Below, in pieces: positions 1 through 9,930 of a DNA stretch of 64,000 nucleotides. The stretch comes from Ustilago trichophora (lineage: Eukaryota; Basidiomycota; Ustilaginomycetes; Ustilaginales; Ustilaginaceae), in contig OOIN01000007.1 in NCBI GenBank assembly GCA_900323505.1, positions 992,001 to 1,056,000 on the forward strand, in the 5' to 3' direction. Positions within the stretch are counted from its first letter, which is position 1. Each line of letters begins with the position of its first letter. A model generated the notes under the pieces. The model was not told the origin of the DNA and did no database searches. It was given only the letters and a program-made list of their open reading frames with translations. A program made the position numbers and the translations under genes.

Positions 1-3000
1 CGATGATTGGCGAGACATAGTCCTCCAGGGCGGCATTGAACACGTAGATCAATGCATCGTACAGCCGCCTGTCGAGGCACAAGGACAGTGCCTGGTCTAG
101 GTCCAACGACTTTGGATCGACGTGCCAAATGATTTTCTCTGCCTGTGCGTACTCTTGCCTATCCCGACGGAATGCAACCAACCTCTGCACTACTGGAATT
201 GGTAAGGTTCGCAGCTCCCCAGAGACGATGAAATCTTCCATCTGCCCGACAAAGATAGCCTCGATTCCGTTTTCCTCGTACTTGTCGTACAGATTGTCGA
301 AGAGGAAATCGAGATCGTTGAGTGTGAGACATGCGCGTGCAGAGACGCGTGCAAGGCCTTGGAAGAGCGATGTCCTATCGACGCCGCGACCGTCAGGCGT
401 GACGTGGGTCGAATCGGTGAGCCGGTCCGGTGAGAATGCGTAGTCTGCCGAGGCGGCCATGAGCTCTCTGAGCTTGTCTGCGACGATGACGGTGCGCTCG
501 TTGGGGTCAGAGGGAAGGCCGACGGCGGATCCGAGGAATTTGCCCTGGTGGAAGAGGGTGGCGAGCTCGATGGCTGACAGGAAGTCTCCTTGGGAGACAT
601 AGAGGAGCAGTCGATCTGCCCAAGAAAGCAAGGTGCCAACCACAAGATCTTGTTTGGTCAAGAAGAAGGAGCGTCCCTTGGAGATGCGTACACTGTGGTT
701 AAGAGCCCATGAGCGAACTTGTTGTGTCTCGGTCGCTCCAGCATCGTCGCTGGTCTGTGTCTCGGTAAGAGGGTCAAAAGGCTTTCCGAGTAGCACAGCG
801 TCGTAATAACGCTGTTCTACAGTCTTGGCTAGGATAGCAGACGCACTGCCACCCCTCATACGCTCTGTCACCTTACCTGCACGGCAATCAAACAACGCGA
901 GACCCGACTTTGTGGTCAACATGAGCAAATCGGGGCTGAACCACTGCAGTGCCACGATACGATCTGGCTCTGGAATCCCATCTTCACCCGTCAGCTCGAC
1001 CGGATCCACTTCTTCCACAACAACACTGGTACTCGGAGCGCTTCCGGCGCGTGCCACTCTCGGATCCGGTCGCTGCTCGACTTTGCGCACCACAAGTCGC
1101 ACCAGATGGAGTGTCGCGCCAAAGGAGAAAGCGAGGATTGGGTTTGTCCGGCGCTTGCGCTTGCCATCAGTCTCTGTCGATGCCGGATACCACGCGAGAC
1201 AGCCTGGCGCCTGCGTCGCTTGCTCTTCGACCACGGCAGCCGCATCGAGCTTCTCGGCCCCTGGTGGCCGATTCACCTTACGATACCATGTCCTTGGCGC
1301 CGGCTTCAACCCGACAAGCACCATCTTTGTCGGCGTGATCATAGCGATGAAAGTTGTCTCATCGGCGGGATGCGGTCGAGGGCCAAGTGGCAGCGGACTC
1401 AGCTGGAAAATAGTATTGCGCTTCTTGCCGTCACTGAGACCGAGCTCGTCTTCGTGCTCGTACTGTGGGTATTTGCCAAGCAGTCGAAGTGTGTCGTTGG
1501 AGCTGACGCCAAGGATCTTGCCGAGTGCGTGGTAGAATGCGAGACCTTTGTTGTCAGCCGTGACGATGGCAGTGTGCCGCAGACCAATGAAGCCGATGTG
1601 GACGATGGCGGAGCCGGAGAGATGACCTTCCCTCTTTCCTGCTTTGACGGAGGACAGGGGCACTGGAGAAACGTGTCGAGCTGCACGCCCTGGATTTGAT
1701 AGGTCGTACAGGAAGATATTTCCGGATGCATGACCGACGCCAAGGAAAGAGTGGTCGGAAGACAAGGCCAGGGCGGTGACAGCGTCACCATGACCTCGAC
1801 CGTCGTGTCCACAGGAAGCTATTGGGTCCTGAGCAAAGTCGCATACGATCGTCCTGCCACCTTGTGTGCCGATGGCGATGAGTCCACCTGCCACAGCTAG
1901 CACGGTGGGTACCGGGTCAGCGGCTTCGGGTCGAGACTTGGCGTTGGCAATGATGCGCCGCAGCGCAGACCACTTGACAAAGTCGCGACTGAGCTCTTCG
2001 CGCTCATTGGAGATGGTCTCCTTGAGGCGAGATTCTGCTGCGAGGGCGCTGTTGTCTTCCTCGTTAGTACCGCCAAGCACGGCATCCTGGCGACCACCGA
2101 GGCGATTCGCGGAAAAGGAAGACGATGCAGGATCACTCAAGAGAGAGGTAGCGCTCTGCGCGGTTGGTAGCGTGGCGCCATTAAGAATGCCACCGTATGG
2201 GAACGACGCACGTGGACGATGACGCTTGCTTTGACCTATGATGGACCCGCTCACGCTGGTGGAGAAGGAGCTCTGACGAGATCGTTGTGGGGTGGAAGAG
2301 TCTGCCACGGCGGATTGACTGGCATCATCATCTCTGGACGAGTGACCGAGTGCTCCTGCCAGACCGTTTGCGGTGAACTCGAATGGCAGGGGCGAGCGTG
2401 GCTTCCTTCGAGACGAAGACGAGGATGGAGAGCCAGGAATCTCGGCTGAGGATCCACCAGACTCAACTTGTAGATGCTTTGGAAGCGCAAGTGAGGCGCT
2501 GGCTGCCCTGCCTACCGAGGCGCGCAATCGAGATAGGGAAGGGTAGGCGAGGGGGCGTTGTGGAGTCGAGGCAGAAGTCATAGTATGGGACTGCCGCAGG
2601 AGCGATAGGCCGGTGCCAGATGTGGATCTGGGCGTAAAAATGCGAGATGAAGAGGGCTGTGACGGTAGATGCTGGCGGGAATGCTGCTGATCTTGCAGTG
2701 AGGAAGCTGAACGAGTGTCGAAGCTGACGTCGTTAGGCAGGTGATGCGGGTATCGGAAAGAAGAACCGTCATCGCTGGGCGCTTCGTCAGCGTGACGAGG
2801 TGTCGAGCTAGAATTTGCGTCTGCATCAGCTTGCAAGATGGGAGCCTTTTGTGTCGTCGGGGAGGAAGGAGAGTCCAAAGCCTCTAGAGCCTGTGAATGG
2901 GCATTCAAAACCGGGCTATCCTCCTGCTTATCTTCTTCATCATCGCTGCCGAGGATATCCTTGAGCTTGGCACTATATGTGTCGGAGTTCATGTCGACAG

Positions 3001-3313
3001 ATGCGCTGCTGTCGTCGGGTGTCAAAGTTGAAGCCTGAGCTGTTGTATCGACTCCGTCGTACACAAATCGATCTGGGTCATCTTTGTCGTCGTCGTCATT
3101 ATCGACATCAATGCCGTTCGTTGCAGCGCCATCTGATGACGCGCGAGGAGCCTCATGCAACCGGTTTACCTGGGAAGCAGGAGGAGACGCAAGCACATGG
3201 TCGATCTGCCGATCGTAGGATCGATGCTGTTCAGCATGATACGAAGTAATCCTTTGGGCATAGGATGGCTCCGCGCCCCAGGGATTTGAATCGGACGAGT
3301 CGTTGCGCTGCAT
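1..3313 (-). CDS. VPS8: VPS8, CORVET tethering subunit (3' end outside window)
   Basis: About 1104 residues are present, and the C-terminus continues beyond base 1. Vps8 is the CORVET-specific subunit that binds the endosomal Rab5 (Vps21) and tethers early endosomes. Reading the minus strand in one frame from 3313 gives a Ser/Asp-rich N-terminus of about 400 residues. A WD-type beta-propeller follows, with the hallmark GVGHASGNIFLYDLSNP (bases about 1745-1695). An alpha-helical region comes after it, with YDALIYVFNAALEDYVSP at the left edge, a motif typical of Vps8. No stop or intron is needed. The start is the first ATG after an in-frame stop near 3390 and reads MQRNDSSDSNPWGAEP. An upstream short exon cannot be excluded. 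The gene is divergent from the GCLM-like gene. Family assignment rests on remembered motif similarity, and is strong. Confidence 0.88.
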   Translation of the reverse strand, partial: MQRNDSSDSNPWGAEPSYAQRITSYHAEQHRSYDRQIDHVLASPPASQVNRLHEAPRASSDGAATNGIDVDNDDDDKDDPDRFVYDGVDTTAQASTLTPDDSSASVDMNSDTYSAKLKDILGSDDEEDKQEDSPVLNAHSQALEALDSPSSPTTQKAPILQADADANSSSTPRHADEAPSDDGSSFRYPHHLPNDVSFDTRSASSLQDQQHSRQHLPSQPSSSRIFTPRSTSGTGLSLLRQSHTMTSASTPQRPLAYPSLSRLRASVGRAASASLALPKHLQVESGGSSAEIPGSPSSSSSRRKPRSPLPFEFTANGLAGALGHSSRDDDASQSAVADSSTPQRSRQSSFSTSVSGSIIGQSKRHRPRASFPYGGILNGATLPTAQSATSLLSDPASSSFSANRLGGRQDAVLGGTNEEDNSALAAESRLKETISNEREELSRDFVKWSALRRIIANAKSRPEAADPVPTVLAVAGGLIAIGTQGGRTIVCDFAQDPIASCGHDGRGHGDAVTALALSSDHSFLGVGHASGNIFLYDLSNPGRAARHVSPVPLSSVKAGKREGHLSGSAIVHIGFIGLRHTAIVTADNKGLAFYHALGKILGVSSNDTLRLLGKYPQYEHEDELGLSDGKKRNTIFQLSPLPLGPRPHPADETTFIAMITPTKMVLVGLKPAPRTWYRKVNRPPGAEKLDAAAVVEEQATQAPGCLAWYPASTETDGKRKRRTNPILAFSFGATLHLVRLVVRKVEQRPDPRVARAGSAPSTSVVVEEVDPVELTGEDGIPEPDRIVALQWFSPDLLMLTTKSGLALFDCRAGKVTERMRGGSASAILAKTVEQRYYDAVLLGKPFDPLTETQTSDDAGATETQQVRSWALNHSVRISKGRSFFLTKQDLVVGTLLSWADRLLLYVSQGDFLSAIELATLFHQGKFLGSAVGLPSDPNERTVIVADKLRELMAASADYAFSPDRLTDSTHVTPDGRGVDRTSLFQGLARVSARACLTLNDLDFLFDNLYDKYEENGIEAIFVGQMEDFIVSGELRTLPIPVVQRLVAFRRDRQEYAQAEKIIWHVDPKSLDLDQALSLCLDRRLYDALIYVFNAALEDYVSPII

Positions 3314-3605
3314 TGCCGGGGATGGTGCTGATGCTGCCGAGCCAAGGCTCAGCTTTGACGGTGGTAACCGTTGGCGAATCGCAGTATTTGCTCAAGAAGA
3401 CGTCGAACAAGGCATTTCGTATGTTGATCGAAGCCGATGAATGTGTTTCGTCGATTGTTGCGGTGTTGTCTGATGGTAGGAGGAAGTGCGGATGTTGATG
3501 AAAGGGGTAAAGGGTAGCAATCTTGTGTCTCGGCTACCGTACTTGTTGGAAGGGTTGGTTTGGTTGTTAGGCGTGGGCCGTGAGCGTGGAGGTTGAAATC
3601 GACCG

Positions 3606-3634
3606 TTCTGTACTGTACTGTTCTGTACTGTACG
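3606..3634. repeat. TACTG/TTCTG pentanucleotide array
   Basis: Five consecutive pentamers of the form TACTG or TTCTG, ending in TGTACG. The array lies about 290 bases upstream of the VPS8 ATG and is related to the GTACT array at 3761. Confidence 0.8.
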
Positions 3635-3760
3635 ATCTGGGAGGCCGTGCATCTATCTCGATTTGGCTCAACGGTGTTAGCTCTTTGATCTGACATGCTC
3701 GGAAAAAAGTGTGCACGGAGCCGAGCTGATGCACACACAAAGCGAAATCCACATGGCTTT

Positions 3761-3780
3761 GTACTGTACTGTACTGTACT
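3761..3780. repeat. GTACT x4 pentanucleotide array
   Basis: Four perfect GTACT units followed by a degenerate GTATT. The array lies 190 bases upstream of the GCLM ATG. GTAC makes the array partly self-complementary. Confidence 0.9.
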
Positions 3781-3969
3781 GTATTGCCGCCTGCAACTGG
3801 AAAACAGTATCCAACAACCGACCGACAGCAGCCCGGTCGGACTTAAGCCTCTCTAAACCTTGGGACACTTTTCCTCTACAACTGTGTTGCCTTCTACCTA
3901 CTCCTCCTCCTCCTCCTAATCTCCCCACACAAGAGTCTCTGTCGCTTTCTCGTCCCGGCAGCAACAACA

Positions 3970-5262
3970 ATGGCGACAGCAACACAAGCTAGCGAAAGTG
4001 GAGCATTCCGCACACTCTACATTCACACCCACGACGTTTCTCGTTCACTCAAACCTTCGGCCGATGGAGAACTGGCACATGCAATCCACCAGACCCTCCA
4101 CTTTGCTCTTGATGGCCATCCCGATGACTATACTCCAACCTCACCCAATTCGGGTGCTGGCCAGGGATGTGACCCTTTGGCGACCATGCCCACCGCCACT
4201 GCTACTGCCACTGCAAGCTCGAATGGCGCCTCTTCCTCTTCTTCCTCTCGTTCAGTAGCAAACGTCAAGAAAGGCTTTTTTCCAACACAAGACCAAGAAC
4301 GTCCCTACATTTCCTACCACTGGAATCCTCGTTCAGCCACCCTTGCCTTGCCCAATCCAGCAACCATCACCAACCCAATCGCTGATCCTTGCTCACCAGA
4401 TCATCGAAGCTCGTACGACATTACTGCCAAATTCTTCTTTTTGGATCCCAACAATCTTTCGTCCACCTTGGTCGATGATGCCCTGACACGGCTCACCTCA
4501 ACCACGGGCATCATCACCATTGACACCCTCGTCCTCGCCTTTCCTACGCTCGATCTCGACTCTCGGCCGCACAAGCATTTCTCGTCTTCTCCAACTTCAG
4601 CAGCATCTTCGGCAGAACAACAGCAGCAGCAGCAGCACAAGGAAGCGGTATGGATCAACCCTGTCAGGGATGTCTGGTCGCACGTCTCTCAGAACCCTCA
4701 ACTGTTTTCCTTGGGTCTCTCCGATATTTCGCCTTCCAACCTGCATCTGCTCTTGACATCCTTGGAACCGCCCATTCAACCTCCCACCTTGCCCCTCTTT
4801 TCCCCCGCCATCCCACTCTCCACCTCCTCCACCGAACCCTCCACCTCCACCTCTACCCCAGAACATTCATCCGCAGACGTCGACTCATCATCCACCATCA
4901 CACAAGCCGCATCTTCAGACGTAGGCTCGTTTTGGAACATGGAATACTCGCTCGTCTCTTCAGCCCGTCGTCCACGATTGGTCTCCATCAACGTCAAGCA
5001 AGATCCTTGCGCTTTTGATCGCGAGTTTGACGCATATTGCACCAAGATGGGCATTCAACTCGTAGCTCATAGCGATAGGAAAGATGTTTTGCCCCAAAGA
5101 ACGCTGCCAGGATTGATGGACGAGTTCAAAGACAAATTGCCGCTAAACATGGCAGACGGCAAGAGGTTGAAACCTAAATGGGCACTCAAGTATACAACCC
5201 TGATTAGGGATAGAGGCGTCTTGGCTGACAAAGGGTATATCGTATTTGTCGATACCGAGTAG
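3970..5262 (+). CDS. gcs2: Glutamate-cysteine ligase regulatory (modifier) subunit
   Basis: This 430-residue intronless protein resembles the GCL modifier subunit, an aldo-keto-reductase-fold partner that raises the activity of the catalytic subunit in the first step of glutathione synthesis in the cytosol. Recognisable parts are IDTLVLAFPTLDLD (strand/helix of the barrel), a WINPVRDVWSHVSQNPQLFS-like helix followed by LGLSDIS (the 'GVSDL' motif of the family), and LVSINVKQDPCAFDREFDAY followed by GIQLVAHSDRKDVLP (the GCLM 'QLLTHNDPKELL' motif). Animal GCLM is about 274 residues. The excess here is Ser/Thr-rich spacers (residues about 75-95 and 275-320) and a poly-Gln run near residue 217. 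The start ATG at 3970 sits after a pyrimidine-rich leader. The gene is convergent with the ubiquitin protease, with stops 147 bases apart. Confidence 0.8.
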   Translation: MATATQASESGAFRTLYIHTHDVSRSLKPSADGELAHAIHQTLHFALDGHPDDYTPTSPNSGAGQGCDPLATMPTATATATASSNGASSSSSSRSVANVKKGFFPTQDQERPYISYHWNPRSATLALPNPATITNPIADPCSPDHRSSYDITAKFFFLDPNNLSSTLVDDALTRLTSTTGIITIDTLVLAFPTLDLDSRPHKHFSSSPTSAASSAEQQQQQQHKEAVWINPVRDVWSHVSQNPQLFSLGLSDISPSNLHLLLTSLEPPIQPPTLPLFSPAIPLSTSSTEPSTSTSTPEHSSADVDSSSTITQAASSDVGSFWNMEYSLVSSARRPRLVSINVKQDPCAFDREFDAYCTKMGIQLVAHSDRKDVLPQRTLPGLMDEFKDKLPLNMADGKRLKPKWALKYTTLIRDRGVLADKGYIVFVDTE

Positions 5263-5409
5263 CGAAGAACTCTTTCGCATCGGTTTGAAAATCATGTAGA
5301 GCATGCAAGGGATCTCATCCGACCTCACGGTCACAGTCTTTAGGCAATACGCTTCGTCATCGTAATTGAGTTGGGTTTGCATTCAGCATGGCGTGATGAT
5401 ATGGGACGT

Positions 5410-8400
5410 CTACAGATCATCGGTGCGTGCTCGTTTGATCGGGCTTTCGTTGCCGCTTCCTGTCTCCGTTACTGCGGTTTCAATCACATCAGTGACGACC
5501 GACGGCTTCCCTGCTGCCACAGTGTTCACATCATTTTGCCTTGTACCTTCTGCTGGTGGATGACTCTCCCACCCAGCAAGTGCTTCCGGCGCAGTCTCTG
5601 TTTGCCTCTCCACCTCCATCCCACCTCCCTCCAACTGCTGCTGCTGTTCTTGTGCCTGCGACTGTTGTTCCATCTCGATCAGTCGACAGATCGGATCTAT
5701 CAAGCCTACATAATCCTCCCTTACATACGTCACCAGGTATGGCGTTGCTCCACTTCTGTCCCGCAGCACTTGATCCAGACTCGTTTCCGTCACCGCTGAA
5801 TCGTTGTACTTGAACCACTTGGAATCTTGACCTCCGCCGCGCAGATTGAGGAAATAGTGTCCGTGACTCGCCTCTCCACGATGCATGAATACTGCCACCA
5901 GACGGTAGGCAAAGCGACGCTCGTCGGCCCAGATCGACGCCATCTCGGTCTTGAGCGTCTCAATCTCCTCCTGCGCCTGCTTGACTTGTTCGCGCAAGAG
6001 TTTAGCCTCGTCTCGTAGCAGTGTGACCAGGCCAGGGTCGATCAGGCTCGACAGGGCCACTGGCAAGGATTCCTTCGAGATGCTGGCAGGTGCAGAAGCG
6101 ACACTTTGGGAAACAGCAACCTGAGCATTGCTGACCTGAGCATTTGCGCTAGCGTCTTCGGCAAGAGCAGCAGCTTGCTTGGCTTGTGAGCGTGGAGACA
6201 GAGTCAAGGCATCAATGGTCTCTCCCTGAGCGCTCTCTGTGCGAATCTCTTCCAGTTGAGCCGACAGATCCGCCAGAGAAGGCAGTCTCGCCAGCTCTTC
6301 GACCGCATTCGCTGCCTGAACCAGTGTCTGCGTCAAGTGGAAGTTGGCTCCATCCTTGCACGCGGCCAGTTTAGCTCGCAGCTCCTCCGTCCTGCGTCGC
6401 TTCGCCTGATAGTCGAGCCTCTTCACAATACGCACGGCATTGCCACCATCGCTTGGGTCCAGATCCATGTATCGGTCCACGTATAGTGTCTCGGGCATGT
6501 CGAGATGGGCTTGTGACTTGAATGCTCGCATTGTCACGCGATCGTACTGCACGCGTTGCAGCTGGATCTGCAGCAGTGGTGGAGCAGACAGTAGCGTCAC
6601 CGATCGGCGTTGGACGGCACCGGAAGTGGCCACAAACGTATCAGAGTCGAAGAAGCCGTCAAAGCCATCATACACATCACGTCCCTCCTCGAGCACGTCG
6701 ATAGGGAGGATCTTGAAGACCTCATGCTTGATGTGTGTGCTGGGCTGCTTGTGCGGCTGGGCCGGTCGTGTCAATGTGTCACCAGCGACCTGATTGGTCT
6801 GATCGCTCCCGCTGCTCGAGTTTGCCATGATGTCAGCTTCAATGCGCTGGCATGTCTTGCCAAGGAACAGGTTAGTCAATAGATCATCGCTCGTGTCGTC
6901 GTCGGACGAAGCTGCGTTGGTCACCTTTGGCTCTTCACTGAAGTCGATGTCCATGTTTTGTTCTTTTGCGTTGCTGCTAACATCTTTGCTGATAGCTAAA
7001 GCTACTTCGAGCTGGAACATGCAGTTGTCCAAGCATTCCGAGACATCCTGTTGCGCACCCAGCTGCATCAGCGAGTTGCGTCGAGCTGGCGGCGGAATTG
7101 CTGCTTCTGTTGCATCGACAACTGTATTCTTGCGGCCAGGGCGCGGTGGCAGAGGAGGCGGGGCGGATCCTACAGCAGGCACGACTGGAGCAGGGAATGC
7201 GGTGGGAACAGTTGCAGGTGGCTCATCTGGCGTTGTGTCCATCACATCATTGTTGGCAGCTGTAGATGGTCCAGGCGCGGATGTGCCTAAGCCCTGCGTT
7301 TCTTCCAGGCACACAGGATCAGATGACATGACCTGACCATCATTCTGTCCGTTCATGCTTTGACCGTTCGGGCCGTTCTCTGTGATCGAGGTGAATTCAC
7401 CCTCCAGCTCTTCTGCGCGGGAAGATACCAGTGCCAAGTAAGCAAGCTCTCTGTCCGGACGGACAGACAGTGCATTGGCATGGATAAGCTGATGGAAGAG
7501 TTGGCCGAGTTGCGCGACGAACCTTCTGCTACGCTGCAATTCGCGGTAGGTGATACGTTGGCCGCCGACTCTTCGCCCTGTGTCGGCTTGGAGATCGTTT
7601 GTCTCTGGTGGATCAGGCAGGTCTGCGCCAGCTTGGACAGCAGCGGCAGCCTGCAGCACGCGCATGCGCACCTCGGTGATGGAGAAAAAGTACTGCAGCA
7701 CAGAATTGAGATAGCACGTGTTGCCGATATTGTCGATACCGGCAGGAATGTCGTTGGATGGCAATTGCTGCCAGCTCTCAGCGGTTGCTGGGTCCTTTTC
7801 ACCAGTGCGTAGGAAGTGACGAAGGTATTCGCTTTTGCGGTGCTCGGCGATGGCGCAAAGGGCGTGCCTCAAGAGATCGCGCCGAGCAGGAGCATCTGCA
7901 ATGTACAGATCAAAGACAACCAAAAGCGTGGAATCGTCGAGCTCTGGATTGGCATCGAGCATGCTATACGCCTGATCGATGTCCATGTCTACATCTTCAT
8001 TGAGCGCTTGCAACAGTCTATCAGGATTTCCGAGATGGTTGGCGATGATCTTGAGCGAGTCCTTGACGGCAGCGTGCTCAGTTGCATTGTTGTTGATCAG
8101 CACCTCACGAGCTCTCGCTTTGTAATTGTCAACGATCAAGTCGATGGGGATGCTGTCACGCTCGACATCTGGACCCAAATGGGTTGCGGAAAGATGAAGA
8201 CACTCGTAGGCTTTGTTGAGGTCTTTCGCCGTAAATTTACCCTGACTTCGCTCGTTCGCCACCAGCTCCTCGAGAATGCGTGATGTGCGCCGCTGCGACG
8301 AAAAGATTTCATCTAGACAGTTGAAGAGCTCGACAGCTCGTCGGTCTTGGTTCGCTTCCATATTGATGAGGTAGGCAAACTTGACCAGCTCGTCTCGATT

Positions 8401-9930
8401 GGTGCTGGAGGCACCCAGAGTGAAGAAGGCCTCGAGGGTAGTGACGGGCAAATCTTTTCGATACGATGTGTCGAGGTGCTCTTGCCGGAGGCCGATCATT
8501 TCAAGTATCAACTCGGACGCGGAGTGCACCACGACACGCGTGGAGAGATTTCCTTTCTCTGCAGAAGTGATATGAGCTGAGCCAGGTCTACTGTTGCGCA
8601 GCTCGTCAACGTGAAAAGCTAGCCATACGTTGAGCTCCATCCAAGCACGAATGTTGCGTCTTAGAATGATATGAGCACCAGAAGTGTCTGTCGAGGGGCC
8701 ATCAGGATCTTGGCGTGCTGAGGCACTTTTTGCAGATGCCTGACCCGCGATGGGCGGTAGAATGGCGTTACGACCATCCGACATCTTGCTGTCAGACCAT
8801 CCGAGGCTGAGGAAGATTTGACGCGAAATGTGGTCCCAGCCGAGCTTTTGGGTGAGGTTGGCATTAGTGGTGGGCACACCGCGACGTTCGCCGTGCACGT
8901 AGTTGCCTATGACCTTCAACAGCACGCGAAGAGCACGGATGAAATGCTCGGGGCCAGTGAGACCGACAGCAGGATCGTTCTCGCGACTTTCCTTGAAGCG
9001 CATGAGAAGGTGCCGATCAATTATGGACACGATACTGTCCGGCGGACTGGAAAACAAGCGTTTGCCCGAAAGATAGCAGCTGTGCTTGTTAAAGTCTTCA
9101 AGGACGGGTAGCGGAGCGTCGGGTGAGGCTTGATCCCAACGCTCAAGGAGATGGACCGGATGGCGCTGCTCATGAGCCGAGATCGAGGTGGGAACAGTGT
9201 CGTACATGGCGACGGTACCTATTGGGAGGTTACAGGCGTCAAAGATATGAGCTGCATCGTGAGAGCTTTCGACAGGTGGCGGTGTGCTATATATTTTCGA
9301 CTGGTCGAGAATGAGTCTCCACTCGAGCGATTCAGCTACGAAAAGAGCGTCAGGATGCGGCATACAAGCTTCCATTTCGGCAAGCGTTGGGGTAGGAGCG
9401 GTTTCTGTCGTCGCAGTCACAGCAGAGGGAGCGATTGCCGCTGGTGTAGCAGCCTTGAGAGGATCAGACTGCGCATCTGTAGGTGCATCACGCACGATGC
9501 TGATTTTGGCGAGGGATAATTCAGGGTTGAAGAGCAAGCCAGACTCGTGCAAAGCTGCCGGCAGTCGAAAGGCATAGGTGCGAGTAAGCTCGTTCTGGGC
9601 AGCGGAATCAGGGATAATCGGATTCGCTGAAGGTTGAGAGATATGGTCATAGGCCGGAGGTGGCGAGGGAGGAGCGGCGCATGATGCTGATGTATGCGTT
9701 GTGGATGATTGTGTTGGAGGTCGAGGTGGCAGCTGAAGTGGGATTGATGATGGAGAGCGGAAACCGTTTTTGTGGTCGTCCTCATCAATGATGATGTCGA
9801 TTGTCTGGTTTTCTGCAGGGGTAGCAGAGATTGCATTGCTGCTCGCATGCGCCTGTCCGGGTGAGTCTGTAGGTCGTGTTACATTGTCAACGATGTCGAT
9901 GAGATCAGACTCGCTTCTTTGGACACCCAT
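5410..9930 (-). CDS. UBP2: Ubiquitin carboxyl-terminal hydrolase, Ubp2/USP25-28 type
   Basis: This 1506-residue intronless deubiquitinase cleaves ubiquitin from conjugates; in yeast, Ubp2 works against Rsp5 on K63 chains. The Cys box GIDNIGNTCYLNSVLQYFF puts the nucleophile at Cys739. The His box GEASHGHYFLNLR has the general base at His1358, and WFKYNDSAVTE contains Asp1377. QQDVSECLDNCMFQLE is the QQD motif of the USP fold. The 619 residues between Cys and His boxes are far more than a minimal USP core. They carry a Pro/Ser-rich insert (about 860-960) and a predicted coiled coil (about 1280-1330). The N-terminal 700 residues begin with a low-complexity Pro/Ser region and then become helical, as in Ubp2. 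The C-terminus carries a Gln run and a basic tail (KRARTDDL). The start ATG at 9930 is the only reasonable one. Confidence 0.9.
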   Translation of the reverse strand: MGVQRSESDLIDIVDNVTRPTDSPGQAHASSNAISATPAENQTIDIIIDEDDHKNGFRSPSSIPLQLPPRPPTQSSTTHTSASCAAPPSPPPAYDHISQPSANPIIPDSAAQNELTRTYAFRLPAALHESGLLFNPELSLAKISIVRDAPTDAQSDPLKAATPAAIAPSAVTATTETAPTPTLAEMEACMPHPDALFVAESLEWRLILDQSKIYSTPPPVESSHDAAHIFDACNLPIGTVAMYDTVPTSISAHEQRHPVHLLERWDQASPDAPLPVLEDFNKHSCYLSGKRLFSSPPDSIVSIIDRHLLMRFKESRENDPAVGLTGPEHFIRALRVLLKVIGNYVHGERRGVPTTNANLTQKLGWDHISRQIFLSLGWSDSKMSDGRNAILPPIAGQASAKSASARQDPDGPSTDTSGAHIILRRNIRAWMELNVWLAFHVDELRNSRPGSAHITSAEKGNLSTRVVVHSASELILEMIGLRQEHLDTSYRKDLPVTTLEAFFTLGASSTNRDELVKFAYLINMEANQDRRAVELFNCLDEIFSSQRRTSRILEELVANERSQGKFTAKDLNKAYECLHLSATHLGPDVERDSIPIDLIVDNYKARAREVLINNNATEHAAVKDSLKIIANHLGNPDRLLQALNEDVDMDIDQAYSMLDANPELDDSTLLVVFDLYIADAPARRDLLRHALCAIAEHRKSEYLRHFLRTGEKDPATAESWQQLPSNDIPAGIDNIGNTCYLNSVLQYFFSITEVRMRVLQAAAAVQAGADLPDPPETNDLQADTGRRVGGQRITYRELQRSRRFVAQLGQLFHQLIHANALSVRPDRELAYLALVSSRAEELEGEFTSITENGPNGQSMNGQNDGQVMSSDPVCLEETQGLGTSAPGPSTAANNDVMDTTPDEPPATVPTAFPAPVVPAVGSAPPPLPPRPGRKNTVVDATEAAIPPPARRNSLMQLGAQQDVSECLDNCMFQLEVALAISKDVSSNAKEQNMDIDFSEEPKVTNAASSDDDTSDDLLTNLFLGKTCQRIEADIMANSSSGSDQTNQVAGDTLTRPAQPHKQPSTHIKHEVFKILPIDVLEEGRDVYDGFDGFFDSDTFVATSGAVQRRSVTLLSAPPLLQIQLQRVQYDRVTMRAFKSQAHLDMPETLYVDRYMDLDPSDGGNAVRIVKRLDYQAKRRRTEELRAKLAACKDGANFHLTQTLVQAANAVEELARLPSLADLSAQLEEIRTESAQGETIDALTLSPRSQAKQAAALAEDASANAQVSNAQVAVSQSVASAPASISKESLPVALSSLIDPGLVTLLRDEAKLLREQVKQAQEEIETLKTEMASIWADERRFAYRLVAVFMHRGEASHGHYFLNLRGGGQDSKWFKYNDSAVTETSLDQVLRDRSGATPYLVTYVREDYVGLIDPICRLIEMEQQSQAQEQQQQLEGGGMEVERQTETAPEALAGWESHPPAEGTRQNDVNTVAAGKPSVVTDVIETAVTETGSGNESPIKRARTDDL

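Larger units (their letters stand above)
3314..3969. promoter_or_regulatory. Divergent promoter region VPS8 / GCLM with pentamer arrays
   Basis: This 656-base gap separates two divergent genes. It holds two short arrays of a GTACT/TACTG pentamer (about 3606-3634 and 3761-3780) and a pyrimidine-rich leader with CTCCTCCTCC before the GCLM start. ORFs here lack ATG or conserved content. No TATA box is obvious. Confidence 0.5.

Noticed and set aside
3392..3652. An 86-codon minus-strand ORF upstream of and in frame with VPS8
   Set aside because: It ends at a stop before the VPS8 ATG, and its content comes from the TACTG repeats and AT-rich promoter sequence.
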